Positions 35,856-45,139 are shown, counted from the stretch's first letter. The stretch: DNA of 64,000 nucleotides from JBGQOG01 sp052113705 (GCF_052113705.1 NZ_JBGQOG010000007.1:141560-205559); one strand, 5' to 3'. Notes: generated by a model from the letters alone, not told the origin. Numbers and translations are program-made.

Positions 35856-35898
35856 AAATGTTCACCTATGTCAAGATTCGGGTCAAGCCTGAACATTT
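35856..35898. promoter_or_regulatory. Widely spaced inverted repeat, candidate TetR-family operator
   Basis: AAATGTTCA (35856-35864) and TGAACATTT (35890-35898) are perfect 9-bp inverted arms with 25 bp between them, in the divergent region of the OYE-family gene and the TetR gene. The spacing is wide for a single TetR dimer. The two arms may each be a half of two sites or be bridged by two dimers. Both promoters would be covered. Confidence 0.5.
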
Positions 35899-35935
35899 AC
35901 TTGCCGCGCCGCCGCCCTGCCCCTATCCTCGGGAC

Positions 35936-36562
35936 ATGACAACGGACCCTGATACCGGATGGCGCGGCTCGCGCGAGGGGTGGCTGGAGGCCGCCTATAC
36001 GGCGCTGATCGAGGGCGGCGTCGAAGCGGTGAAAATCCTGCCGCTTGCCGCGCGGCTGAAGCTGTCGCGCACCAGCTTTTATTGGTTTTTCGAGAATCGT
36101 GAGGCGCTGTTGGCCGCCCTGTCAGAACGCTGGGCCGCGCGGACCACCGCGCCGCTGATCGCGGCGACCGGGGCCTATGCCGAGACGGAAACCGAGGCGA
36201 TGCTGAATGTCATCGGCTGTTTTCTGCGGGCGGAAACCTTTGACGCCCGCATGGAATTTGCCATCCGCAGCTGGGCCCTGTCCGAAGCACGGGTGATGAC
36301 GGCGGTGCAGGAGGCCGATGCCGCACGGCTGGCGGCGCTCACCGATATGCTGATGCGCTGGGGGCACAGCGCGCCCGATGCCGACACCCGCGCGCGCACC
36401 ATCTATCTGGTGCAGATCGGCTATATCTCGATGCAGGCCGAGGAGAGCCTCGAAACCCGCCTTGCCCGCATTCCGCACTATGTTGAAATTTATACAGGAC
36501 GCCCGCCGGAGCCGCGCGAAATCGCCCGGTTTCGCGCCCTTTTCCAACATCGGGACGTTTAG
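35936..36562 (+). CDS. TetR-family transcriptional regulator
   Basis: A 208-residue regulator counted from the ATG at 35936. The N-terminal helix-turn-helix is at about residues 12-58 (GWLEAAYTALIEGGVEAVKI, then LAARLKLSRTSFYWFFENRE), with a mostly helical ligand domain after it. A longer upstream frame runs through the divergent gene and is rejected. It probably represses or activates the OYE-family gene at 33788 through the inverted repeat at 35856. The inducer is unknown. Confidence 0.88.
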   Translation: MTTDPDTGWRGSREGWLEAAYTALIEGGVEAVKILPLAARLKLSRTSFYWFFENREALLAALSERWAARTTAPLIAATGAYAETETEAMLNVIGCFLRAETFDARMEFAIRSWALSEARVMTAVQEADAARLAALTDMLMRWGHSAPDADTRARTIYLVQIGYISMQAEESLETRLARIPHYVEIYTGRPPEPREIARFRALFQHRDV

Positions 36563-36591
36563 GCCGCCGCAGGGATGCGCCCGGTCGCGGC

Positions 36592-38247
36592 TCAGCCGAC
36601 GAGCAAAGCCTCGGCGGCGGCGCGGGCGGCGGGGGTGATCTCTTCGCCCGCCAGCATCCGCGCAATCTCATCGCGGCGTTGCTCTTGCCCGAGCGGCACC
36701 ACGGTTGAGGTGGTCATGCCCTGATCCACCCGCTTCTCTACCCGCCAATGATGGCCGCCGCGCGCCGCCACCTGCGGGCTGTGGGTCACCACGAGGACCT
36801 GCGCGCTTTCGGCCAGCTTGGCCAGACGGCGGCCAACGGCATCCGCCGTCGCGCCACCGACGCCCCGGTCAATCTCGTCAAAGATCATCACCAGCGCGTC
36901 ATTGCCCTGCGCAAGGCAGACCTTGAGCGCCAGAAGGAAGCGCGACAGCTCGCCGCCCGAGGCGATCTTGTTCAGCGCCCCCGCCGGGGCACCGGGGTTG
37001 GTGGCCACGGTAAAGGCCACCGCATCCCGACCCTCGGGGCCCGCATCGCCCGCGGTGATCGCGGTGGTGAACACCGCCCGCTCCATTTTCAGCGGTGCCA
37101 GCTCCGCCGCCATCGCGAGATCCAGCCGCGCCGCCGCCGCCCGCCGCGCGGAGGTCAGCGCCTTGGCGGCCGCGTCATAGGCAATCTCGGCGGCAGAAAC
37201 CTCAGAGCGCAGCCGGGCGATATCACCCTCGCCGCCATCCAGCGCCGCAAGCCGGGCGCGCAGACCTTGTGCAAAATCGCCCAGCTCATCCGCCAGAACG
37301 CCGTGTTTGCGCGCCAAAGCGCGGATGGCGAACAGCCGCTCTTCACAGGCTTCCAGCTCGCGCGGGTCAAAGGACAGCGCGTTCAGCGCGTTCTCCACGC
37401 CCTGCGTCGCCTCACCAAGCTCGATCAGCGCGCGGCCGAGCGCCGCAATCGGTGCCTCCAGCCGCCCCTCGGCGCGGTCTGCCGCGCCTTCCAGCCAGCG
37501 GTTGGCGTCGATCATCGCGCCCTCGGCGCCCTCAGACCCCAAAGCCTGAAAGGCGCGGGCCACATCGGTGCGGATCCGCTCTGCACCCTGCATGCCGCGG
37601 CGTTGGATGTCGAGGCGCGCCTCTTCGCCCGGCTCGGGGTTCAGGGTATCGAGTTCTTTGACCGCATGGCGCAGGAAATCCTCTTCGCCCTTCACCGCCG
37701 CCAAGGCCGCCTCGGCCGCCACCAGCGCCTTGCGCGCAGCGGACATGGCCTTCCACGTCGTCGCGGTTTCGGCCAGCGGCAGGGCCAGAGCCTCGCCCGC
37801 GAAAGCATCGAGCATCGTGCGGTGGCCGCGCGGGTTCAACAGGCCACGGTCGTCATGCTGACCATGCAGCTCAACCAAAGTTTCCGACAAGGCCCGCAAT
37901 GTCTCGCCTGAGCTGCGGCGGTCATTGATCCAGGCGGTCTTGCGGCCATCTGCGGCATTCACCCGCCGCAGGATCAGCTCATCGCCCGACGGGATCCCCG
38001 CCTCGGCCAGCACCGCATGGGCTGCATGGCCTGCGGGCAGCTCAAACACCGCCACCACCTCACCCTGCGCGGCACCACCGCGCACCAGCTCGGCCCGGCC
38101 GCGCCAGCCCAGCACAAAGCCAAGGCAATCCAGCAGGATGGATTTCCCGGCGCCGGTCTCGCCGGTCAACACGTTCAGACCCGGCGCAAAGGCCAGATCC
38201 AGACGGTCGATCAGCAGCATGTCACGGATATCAAGACTTCTGAGCAT
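36592..38247 (-). CDS. recN: DNA repair protein RecN
   Basis: A 551-residue SMC-like ATPase, normal length for RecN. The Walker A is TGETGAGKS (about residues 28-36), the coiled-coil middle runs from ~165 to 370, the ABC signature is SGGELSRFLLAL (about residue 430) and the Walker B is VMIFDEIDRGVGG (about residue 452). It acts in recombinational repair of double-strand breaks, holding DNA ends with RecA. It lies 30 bp downstream of bamD at the end of the dcw-lpxC block, a common alphaproteobacterial order. Confidence 0.96.
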   Translation of the reverse strand: MLRSLDIRDMLLIDRLDLAFAPGLNVLTGETGAGKSILLDCLGFVLGWRGRAELVRGGAAQGEVVAVFELPAGHAAHAVLAEAGIPSGDELILRRVNAADGRKTAWINDRRSSGETLRALSETLVELHGQHDDRGLLNPRGHRTMLDAFAGEALALPLAETATTWKAMSAARKALVAAEAALAAVKGEEDFLRHAVKELDTLNPEPGEEARLDIQRRGMQGAERIRTDVARAFQALGSEGAEGAMIDANRWLEGAADRAEGRLEAPIAALGRALIELGEATQGVENALNALSFDPRELEACEERLFAIRALARKHGVLADELGDFAQGLRARLAALDGGEGDIARLRSEVSAAEIAYDAAAKALTSARRAAAARLDLAMAAELAPLKMERAVFTTAITAGDAGPEGRDAVAFTVATNPGAPAGALNKIASGGELSRFLLALKVCLAQGNDALVMIFDEIDRGVGGATADAVGRRLAKLAESAQVLVVTHSPQVAARGGHHWRVEKRVDQGMTTSTVVPLGQEQRRDEIARMLAGEEITPAARAAAEALLVG

Positions 38248-38277
38248 GTGATCCCTTTGCCCGGGCCAGATCCCCGG

Positions 38278-39120
38278 TCAGAGCTGTTCGCCCTTGAGAA
38301 CCTGCCGGTAAATCCGCGCAAGCCAACTGTCGCCTTTGGCGTCCGGGCGCAGGCCGCGTTTCTTCAGCAGATCGTAGCTGTCCTGATAGAAGGGGGACGA
38401 CTGGAAGTTGTGCCCCAGGATCGCCGCCGCCGTCTGCGCCTCATTGGTCAGGCCGAGCGCCAGATAGGCCTCAACCAGACGGTGCAGCGCCTCGGGCACC
38501 TGCGTCGTGGTCTGGTAATCCTCCACCACCACGCGGAAACGGTTGATCGCCGCCGTATAATTGCCGCGGGTGATGTAATACCGCCCGATCTCCATTTCCT
38601 TCGCCGCCAGATGGTCGAACGCGAGGTCGAATTTCAGGATCGACGAGCGGGCATATTCGCTGTCGGGATATTGCTCGATGACGTCGCGCAGGGCCTGCAG
38701 CGCCTGATAGGTCAGGCCCTGATCGCGGCCCACTTCGTCGATCTGGTCGTAATAGGACAGCGCCAGCAGGTATTTCGCGTTCGCCGCATCTTCATCGCCC
38801 GGATAGGTATCGAGGAAGCGCTGCGCCGAGGCCCGCGCCTCTTCATAGCGGCGCGCCCCGAGCTGGGCCTTTGCCTGCTGCAGCAAGGACCGTTTGGCAT
38901 ATTCCGAATAGGGATAAAGCCGCTCAATCTCCTGCATGTAGCGCAGCCCGGCGTCGGGTTTTTTGCTTGCATTGAGCTCGTAGACGCCGCGTTCGTAGAT
39001 CTCTTCCGCCGTGAAGGTCTCCAGCGGCGGCTCTTTCGAGCGCCCCCCCGAACATGCTGCCAGTGAGCAGGCAAGAATCAGACTTCCGACCCCAAAAGTC
39101 GCCGATCTGCCGAGCGCCAT
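38278..39120 (-). CDS. bamD: Outer membrane assembly lipoprotein BamD
   Basis: A 280-residue lipoprotein counted from the ATG at 39120, whose signal (GSLILACSLAACSGG, Cys22) fits SPase II cleavage. Five TPR-like repeats follow (YERGVYELNASKKPDAGLRY, RSLLQQAKAQLGARRYEEAR, and so on). BamD is the essential partner of BamA in beta-barrel protein insertion and faces the periplasm from the outer membrane. It follows lpxC, separated by a likely terminator. Confidence 0.94.
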   Translation of the reverse strand: MALGRSATFGVGSLILACSLAACSGGRSKEPPLETFTAEEIYERGVYELNASKKPDAGLRYMQEIERLYPYSEYAKRSLLQQAKAQLGARRYEEARASAQRFLDTYPGDEDAANAKYLLALSYYDQIDEVGRDQGLTYQALQALRDVIEQYPDSEYARSSILKFDLAFDHLAAKEMEIGRYYITRGNYTAAINRFRVVVEDYQTTTQVPEALHRLVEAYLALGLTNEAQTAAAILGHNFQSSPFYQDSYDLLKKRGLRPDAKGDSWLARIYRQVLKGEQL

Positions 39121-39193
39121 GTCCTGCCCTATCCTGCTTTTTACGGTTGTTCGATCCGGCCCCAAGGGGCGGTGTTCGCCCGTCCTAGCACAG

Positions 39194-39229
39194 AAAAATC
39201 CGGGGCGCAAAACGCCTTTCGCACCCGGA
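39194..39229 (-). terminator. Likely terminator after lpxC
   Basis: On the minus strand TCCGGG and CCCGGA close an imperfect stem followed by TTTTTC. It lies 8-43 bp past the lpxC stop codon. Some read-through to bamD is possible. Confidence 0.55.
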
Positions 39230-39236
39230 GGGCGGC

Positions 39237-40229
39237 TTAATGAAACGCCCGGGCGGCCGCGACCGGGGCGCGGCGCGAAACGCCCGCCCGCGCAGCGCCA
39301 TGCGCCTGCACCAAGGTGCGGTATTGCGGCGCCTCCAGCCCGGCGCCCGGCAGAACCGAGGCCTCGGCCGGGGTCAGATCCACCCAGGCAAAGGCGGCCG
39401 GATCGGCAAAAAGGGCGCGCAGCAGACGGTTGGTCATCGCATGGCCCGCCCGGTGCCCGATGTAACGGCCGAGGATTGGCGCGCCCGCCAAGGCAAGATC
39501 GCCCAGAGCGTCGAGCATCTTGTGGCGCACCGCCTCATCCGCATGCCGCAGGCCACCGGGCGAGAGCACCCGGTCGCCATCCACCACCACGGCATTTTCC
39601 ATCGTGCCGCCAAGCGCCAGGCCGTTGGCGCGCATGAAATCCACATCCGCCTGGCGGCAGAAAGTGCGGCTGTCCATCAGCTCGCGCAGAAAGGCGCCAT
39701 TCGCCATGTTCAGGCGCTTTTCCTGATGCCCGATCGCGGCATCGGCAAAGTCGATCTCGAAATCGATCTCCAGCGTGTCGCGGCCCGGCTCCAGCCGCGC
39801 AACGGCCTCACCCTCGCGCACTTCCACCGCGCGCAGGATCCGCAGACCGCGCAGGGCGCCGCCCTGTTGCAAGATGCCCTGCTCCAGAATGCCCGCCACA
39901 AACGGTGCCGCCGAACCATCGAGGATCGGCACTTCCGGCCCGTCGATGCGCACCAGCGCATTGCGGATGCCACAGCCCGCCAGCGCCGCCATCACATGCT
40001 CGATCGTCGAGACCGAAACGCCATCGGCATTCTCGATCAGCGTGCAGAGCTTGGACGGGGTCACCGCATCCCAGATCGCCGGAATCCGCGCTTCACCCGA
40101 GGTGACATCGCTGCGTTCAAAGACGATGCCATGCCCCATCGGCGCCGGACAGATTTCCAGCCGCACCGGGGCGCCGGAATGCAGGCCGGTGCCGTCGAAA
40201 GTAGCCGAGGATTTGATCGTCGTTTGCAC
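39237..40229 (-). CDS. lpxC: UDP-3-O-acyl-N-acetylglucosamine deacetylase
   Basis: A 330-residue LpxC counted from the GTG at 40229 (product starts MQTTIKSSATF, as in relatives), preceded by AGGTGA. It catalyses the committed, zinc-dependent step of lipid A synthesis. Visible active-site elements are STIEHVMAAL (Glu/His), HKMLDALGDL (His and Asp zinc ligands) and HRAGHAMTN (catalytic His). It is the usual neighbour downstream of ftsZ. A TTG 14 codons further upstream is in frame but has no good ribosome-binding site. Confidence 0.96.
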   Translation of the reverse strand: MQTTIKSSATFDGTGLHSGAPVRLEICPAPMGHGIVFERSDVTSGEARIPAIWDAVTPSKLCTLIENADGVSVSTIEHVMAALAGCGIRNALVRIDGPEVPILDGSAAPFVAGILEQGILQQGGALRGLRILRAVEVREGEAVARLEPGRDTLEIDFEIDFADAAIGHQEKRLNMANGAFLRELMDSRTFCRQADVDFMRANGLALGGTMENAVVVDGDRVLSPGGLRHADEAVRHKMLDALGDLALAGAPILGRYIGHRAGHAMTNRLLRALFADPAAFAWVDLTPAEASVLPGAGLEAPQYRTLVQAHGAARAGVSRRAPVAAARAFH

Positions 40230-40403
40230 GGGGTCACCTATCTTTGGGTCGGCCCGCGGCCCTGTTTTCAAAGGGTGCTGGCTCGCAGCATCACCTAATC
40301 AGGGTCGCCCCGCATCACAATTCACTCTTTGTAACGTGTTGAAACATTAACACGCCGCAGCGGCACATTACCGCCGGAGGGAATGCAAGCATTTGAATCA
40401 AAT

Positions 40404-40433
40404 AGAAAAAGGGCCGGGAAATCCCCGGCCCTT
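40404..40433 (-). terminator. Rho-independent terminator after ftsZ
   Basis: On the minus strand AAGGGCCGGG and its complement form a 10-bp stem followed by TTTTTCTATTT, 65 bp downstream of the ftsZ stop. It separates the division genes from lpxC, which therefore has its own promoter between about 40230 and 40400. Confidence 0.85.
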
Positions 40434-40497
40434 GAAGTTTACTTTGTGATGGGTTTCTGCAGTTGCACTGTTACATTTCAACCGCAGACTAGCCCGA

Positions 40498-42195
40498 TCA
40501 GTTGGCCTGGCGGCGCAGGAAGGCCGGAATTTCGATCCGGTCCTGATCGGGATCGGTCTCCGGCTCGTCATCATAAGCGGCATGCTGCGGCGCTTGCGGG
40601 CGCGCGGCGGCGGCATGGGCCGCGCCCTGCGCATGGGCGTCGCCCTGCCCGGTCATCCGGTTGATCAGCGAGTTGATGCCAAAGCGCGGCTTTTCGGCGG
40701 CCGGACGCGGCTGCGGCGCGGGCTGGCGCTGTGCAGCCATCGGCTGCGCGGCCGGGCGTTGCTGCGCCGGGGTGGCCGGGGCCTTGCTGACGGCCGCCTG
40801 CAAACGGGCCAGCGCTTCCGGCGAAGGCGTGCCGGGCGAGCGCGGGCGCGGTGCCACAAAGGCCGCCGCATCTTCCTCGACATAGAGGTCGCGCGGGGCG
40901 TGTTGCGCGGGCTGCGGGCGGTAGGCCGCCGGCGGCAGATCGCTGTCGTCCGAGGCGTTGAACAGGTTGCGCTCTTGCTGCACCGGCTGGTGTTGGGCCG
41001 GTTGCTGATGCACGGGCTGCTGTTGCACCGGTTGCTGGTGAACCGGTTGCTGCGGGGCGCGCTGCTGCACAGGCTGCTGCACCGGCTGTTGCGGTGCCGG
41101 AGCGGGCTGCACATTCACCGTCAGCGCGGGCTGACGCGGCGCTTCCGGTGCCGGAGCATAATGCTGCTCGGCCGGTTGCAGCGGCTCGGCCAGACGGCGG
41201 CGCGGGACCGGCACTTCGGCGGTCGCCGGGGCGGCGTCGATGCCGGTGGCCACGACCGAAACGCGCATCATGCCATCGAGCGTCGGGTCCATCGTCGAGC
41301 CGACGATGATGTTGGCATCCGGATCCACTTCCTCGCGGATGCGGTTCGCGGCTTCGTCCAGCTCGAACAGGGTCATGTCGTAGCCGCCGGTGATGTTGAT
41401 CAGCACGCCTTTGGCGCCGCGCAGCGAGATCTCGTCCAGGAGCGGGTTGGCAATCGCCTTCTCGGCGGCCTGCAGCGCCCGGTCTTCGCCCGAGGCTTCG
41501 CCGGTGCCCATCATCGCCTTGCCCATCTCGTCCATCACCGCGCGCACGTCGGCAAAGTCGAGGTTGATCAGGCCCGGACGCACCATCAGGTCGGTCACGC
41601 CTTTAACGCCCTGATAAAGCACGTCATCGGCCAAAGCGAAGGCTTCGGTGAAGGTGGTCTTTTCATTGGCCAGGCGGAACAGATTCTGGTTCGGAATGAT
41701 GATCAGCGTGTCGACGACCTTTTGCAGCGCATCAATGCCCTCTTCGGCTTGACGCATCCGCTTCGGCCCTTCGAACTGGAAGGGTTTGGTCACCACGCCC
41801 ACGGTCAGCACGCCAAGCTCCCGCGCGGCTTGCGCGATGATCGGGGCCGCGCCGGTGCCGGTGCCGCCGCCCATCCCGGCGGTGATGAAGCACATGTGTG
41901 CGCCCGCGAGGTGATCGACGATTTCCTCAATCGTCTCTTCTGCCGCGGCGGCGCCCACGGTCGGGCGCGCACCGGCACCCAGACCCTCGGTCACCTTCAC
42001 ACCCATCTGGATGCGGGCAGAGGATTTCGATTGCTGAAGCGCCTGCGCATCGGTGTTCGCCACCACGAACTCGACGCCCTCAAGGTTCTTCTCGATCATG
42101 TTGTTGACGGCGTTGCCGCCTGCCCCGCCGACGCCGAAAACGGTGATCCGCGGCTTCAGCTCTTCACGATCGGACATCATCAGGTTCAAGGTCAT
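40498..42195 (-). CDS. ftsZ: Cell division GTPase FtsZ
   Basis: A 565-residue tubulin homologue counted from the ATG at 42195 (MTLNLMMSDREELKPRITVF) with AGGCGGA upstream. The GTPase core holds GVGGAGGNAVNNMI and the tubulin signature GGGTGTGAAP (about residue 110). It polymerises into the Z ring at midcell. The C-terminal linker is very long (about residues 325-550) and includes a Gln/Pro/His repeat at ~365-407. The terminal peptide DRIEIPAFLRRQAN for FtsA/ZipA-type binding is conserved. The gene stands apart from ftsA by 191 bp that contain a strong hairpin. Confidence 0.97.
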   Translation of the reverse strand: MTLNLMMSDREELKPRITVFGVGGAGGNAVNNMIEKNLEGVEFVVANTDAQALQQSKSSARIQMGVKVTEGLGAGARPTVGAAAAEETIEEIVDHLAGAHMCFITAGMGGGTGTGAAPIIAQAARELGVLTVGVVTKPFQFEGPKRMRQAEEGIDALQKVVDTLIIIPNQNLFRLANEKTTFTEAFALADDVLYQGVKGVTDLMVRPGLINLDFADVRAVMDEMGKAMMGTGEASGEDRALQAAEKAIANPLLDEISLRGAKGVLINITGGYDMTLFELDEAANRIREEVDPDANIIVGSTMDPTLDGMMRVSVVATGIDAAPATAEVPVPRRRLAEPLQPAEQHYAPAPEAPRQPALTVNVQPAPAPQQPVQQPVQQRAPQQPVHQQPVQQQPVHQQPAQHQPVQQERNLFNASDDSDLPPAAYRPQPAQHAPRDLYVEEDAAAFVAPRPRSPGTPSPEALARLQAAVSKAPATPAQQRPAAQPMAAQRQPAPQPRPAAEKPRFGINSLINRMTGQGDAHAQGAAHAAAARPQAPQHAAYDDEPETDPDQDRIEIPAFLRRQAN

Positions 42196-42323
42196 GGTTT
42201 CCGCCTGTGTTTTCTTCACGGCCCGTTTCGGCCGATTGTACCCCGCAATACCCTCATTTTTACTCCGATTACCGGGGCGCGTCACCTAAAAAACACAGGT
42301 CAACACAAAATATAGGCATGCCA

Positions 42324-42359
42324 ACGGGGTCTTGGGCGGCATTTCGCCCAAGACCCCGT
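42324..42359 (-). other. Strong 15-bp hairpin between ftsA and ftsZ
   Basis: ACGGGGTCTTGGGCG and CGCCCAAGACCCCGT pair perfectly over 15 bp with a 6-nt loop. No T-tract follows on either strand, so it is not a standard terminator. It lies 27 bp after the ftsA stop. Possible roles are partial termination, an RNase processing site or protection of the upstream mRNA, which would set the FtsA to FtsZ ratio. Confidence 0.65.
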
Positions 42360-42386
42360 ATCTGGTAGCTATCGAAAGTATGTGAC

Positions 42387-43718
42387 TTACCAGTTGTCCT
42401 TGAACCAGCGCATGGCGCGTTTCAACGAGCGTGCCGGATAACGCTCTGCCGGGATTTCGAAATCCCACCACTCATCCTGCGGATGCGCGGCAAAGAGCGC
42501 CAGCCCGACGGCGCTGGCAAAGCCTGAGCCGGTTGCCGCCTGCGGCAACCCCTGCACGCGCAGCGGACGGCCCAGACGCACGTTCTGGCCCAGAATCCGC
42601 GCGGCCAGACCATCCAGCCCCGGAATCTGGCTGGCACCGCCGGTCAGGACGATCTGCTGCGAGGGCAGATGATCGAATCCCGCCGCGTCCAGCAAACCGC
42701 GCGCCTCCTCGAGGATCTCCTCGACGCGCGGGCGCATGATGCCGATCAGCTCGGTCCGGCTGACCTGACGGCGGTCTTTTTCCCAATCGCCGCTGTCGCC
42801 ACCGATCTCGATCATCTCGCGATCATCCATCCCGGTCGCATGCACGCCACCATAGAAGGTTTTGATCCGCTCCGCCACCGCATGCGGCACTTGCAGCCCC
42901 GCCGCGATGTCGCGGGTGACATGGTCGCCGCCCAGACGCACCGCATCGGCAAAGATCATGTGTTTTTTCATGAAGATCGAGACGCCGGTCGAACCGCCGC
43001 CCATATCGATGCAGGCGGCCCCCAGCTCCTGCTCATCCTCGACCAGCGCCGCCACGCCCGACACATAGGCCGATGAGGCGATGCCCGCGAGTTCAAGATC
43101 GCAGCGCTTGATGCAGTAAACGAGGTTCTGCACCGAAGCCGCATCCACCGTCAGCAGATGCAGGTCCACCGCCAGCCGCTGGCCCACATGGCCGCGCGGA
43201 TCACCCAGACCCGAGCGGTGATCGAGCGCGAAGTTCACCGGCTGCGCATGCATCACCTCGCGGCCCGCGCCGTAATCGGGCACGTCACACGAGGCGAGAA
43301 CGCGCGCCACATCCTGTTCCGAAACATGGCTGCCCTCAACCTGCGATTCCCCCGCGAGGCCATAGCTGCGCGGATGCGCGCCCGAGAAACAGGCGATGAC
43401 GTGATCCACGCGCACATTGGCCATCTTCTGGGCGGCCTGCACGGCGGTGCGGATGGCGCGTTCGGTCTCGGCCATGGCGTCAATCTCGCCAAAGCGCACC
43501 CCGCGCGAGCGGGTGGTGGCGGCACCGATCACGCGAAAGCCCGACTGCCCCGCCATCGGCCCCACACCATCCTCGCGCATCTGGTCGGCGCCATCAAAGC
43601 GCAGCACCAGACAGGCAATCTTTGACGATCCCACATCCAGGATCGCGATCACGCCCCGCTGCATCGCCGCGCGACGCATCTGACGCATCATCCGCTGCGA
43701 CTGATAAAGATCGGTCAT
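42387..43718 (-). CDS. ftsA: Cell division protein FtsA
   Basis: A 443-residue actin-like ATPase that ties FtsZ to the membrane. The phosphate-binding motif is AILDVGSSKIACLVL (about residue 30), the SHS2/1C region covers ~95-190 (VDHVIACFSGAHPRSYGL), and the second ATP motif is CIDMGGGSTGVSIF. The C-terminal membrane-targeting helix is RSLKRAMRWFKDNW. It overlaps ftsQ by 4 nt. Confidence 0.96.
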   Translation of the reverse strand: MTDLYQSQRMMRQMRRAAMQRGVIAILDVGSSKIACLVLRFDGADQMREDGVGPMAGQSGFRVIGAATTRSRGVRFGEIDAMAETERAIRTAVQAAQKMANVRVDHVIACFSGAHPRSYGLAGESQVEGSHVSEQDVARVLASCDVPDYGAGREVMHAQPVNFALDHRSGLGDPRGHVGQRLAVDLHLLTVDAASVQNLVYCIKRCDLELAGIASSAYVSGVAALVEDEQELGAACIDMGGGSTGVSIFMKKHMIFADAVRLGGDHVTRDIAAGLQVPHAVAERIKTFYGGVHATGMDDREMIEIGGDSGDWEKDRRQVSRTELIGIMRPRVEEILEEARGLLDAAGFDHLPSQQIVLTGGASQIPGLDGLAARILGQNVRLGRPLRVQGLPQAATGSGFASAVGLALFAAHPQDEWWDFEIPAERYPARSLKRAMRWFKDNW

Positions 43719-45139
43719 CTGCTCGCCCTCGTTTTTGTTGCGCCCGTTGCAATCTTGTTCATTTCCTCAACGGCGGTGGCCGAGAGGCGGATCGTCGGGC
43801 GATCTTCGTTGCGCATATCGAGTATGGTAAAATCACGGGCCATCAGATCCTCGGCACGGTCGAGCGCGATGACGCGCTCCAGAGCCTGCACCGGATCGGA
43901 TTCGGGCAATAGAATGCGCTGGTCGCGGTCGAGCACCAGATCCCAGCGCCGCTCGCCGATCCGCACGAGACCGCGGGCGCGTTTCAGGATCGGCCCGGCC
44001 GCCGCCAGAAGCGCCAGGGCTTCGGGCACATGCGCCTCGGCCCCCTCGCCCGCGATCAGCGGCAGGTCGGGGCGGCTTTCGCGCGCGATCAGCGTCGCCA
44101 CGCGGTGGCCGGTGCTGTCCAGCAGTTCAAGCCCATTGGCATGACGCCACAAGATCGCGGGCACCCGCTCGGTCACTTTCACCTCAAGCACACCGCCGGT
44201 GCGGATGCGCAGATCCACTGCCGCGACCGCATCCAGCCCGCCGATCAGATCCTGAAGCGCCGGCAGATCCAGCTGAAAGCTGGAAGCGGGCAGTTTCAGC
44301 GGCAGCATGGCGCGGATGGCCTGATCAATCTCGGGCTCGGCGCCTTCGATCTTCAGCAGGCCGACCATGAACTCGGGGCGGTTCTGGATCTGCGTCTTGA
44401 CCTCTTCATATTTGGCAAGAATGGCCGCACGGCGGTCGGCATTGCCCAGCCAGAGCCCAAGCGCCAAAGCCACCGTCAGGATCGGCAAGCCAACACGGGT
44501 CAGCACCCGCACCATCGGCGTCAGCCACAGGCGTTGCAGCCGGTAGGCCAGACGCGACGGCGCCGGATCGCGGCGCGGCACGTTGCGCTGCGGTGCGGGC
44601 TGCGCGGCGGCGGCGCTCAGTTGCGCCTGCAAACGGCTCGCCGATTTGCCACCCTGCGCCTTGCCGCCCGCGGAAAATGCGGCGGCCATGCCGGGCATCC
44701 GGCTGCGCGGCTGCGCAGATTGCGCGGCAAAACGCGGCTCTGCGCGGCCATCATCGGTCCGGCGGCGCAGCTGCGCACCCTGACCGGCAGCGGCACTTTG
44801 CAGCCAACCCGCCGCTTCGCCCGCATCGTCATAGGCCGGATCGTGATCCGCCCATCCCTGCCCCCGTCCCTGTCCCGGGACGGCATGGGCATAGATCTCG
44901 GGATCCCCGAAGATATTGAAGCCCTGCTCCTCCCCCTCATCCGCCACGTCATCTTCCCAGATGCGGGCGAAATCATTCTCGAGCGCGCGCGGCTCGGGCA
45001 CCGGATCGACCGGCGCCTGACGCCAGACCGGCGGCTCATTGGCCGCCAGCAGCGGGGCGCGCGCGGTATCGAGGGGCCGCGCGCCACCGCGCGGGCGGGT
45101 CAGAACCGGTTCATCATAGGGGCTGTTCATCGGGCGCAT
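43715..45139 (-). CDS. ftsQ: Cell division protein FtsQ with long N-terminal cytoplasmic region
   Basis: A 474-residue divisome protein. A single membrane span lies at about residues 213-232 (VGLPILTVALALGLWLGN), followed by the periplasmic POTRA domain (GLLKIEGAEPEIDQAIRAML) and FtsQ beta domain. The ~212-residue N-terminus is polar, Pro/Gln/Arg-rich and probably disordered, far longer than in E. coli (about 25). The ATG at 45139 has GAGG at good spacing; the ATG at 45130 overlaps the ddl stop as ATGA and is the alternative. Confidence 0.93.
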   Translation of the reverse strand: MRPMNSPYDEPVLTRPRGGARPLDTARAPLLAANEPPVWRQAPVDPVPEPRALENDFARIWEDDVADEGEEQGFNIFGDPEIYAHAVPGQGRGQGWADHDPAYDDAGEAAGWLQSAAAGQGAQLRRRTDDGRAEPRFAAQSAQPRSRMPGMAAAFSAGGKAQGGKSASRLQAQLSAAAAQPAPQRNVPRRDPAPSRLAYRLQRLWLTPMVRVLTRVGLPILTVALALGLWLGNADRRAAILAKYEEVKTQIQNRPEFMVGLLKIEGAEPEIDQAIRAMLPLKLPASSFQLDLPALQDLIGGLDAVAAVDLRIRTGGVLEVKVTERVPAILWRHANGLELLDSTGHRVATLIARESRPDLPLIAGEGAEAHVPEALALLAAAGPILKRARGLVRIGERRWDLVLDRDQRILLPESDPVQALERVIALDRAEDLMARDFTILDMRNEDRPTIRLSATAVEEMNKIATGATKTRASR

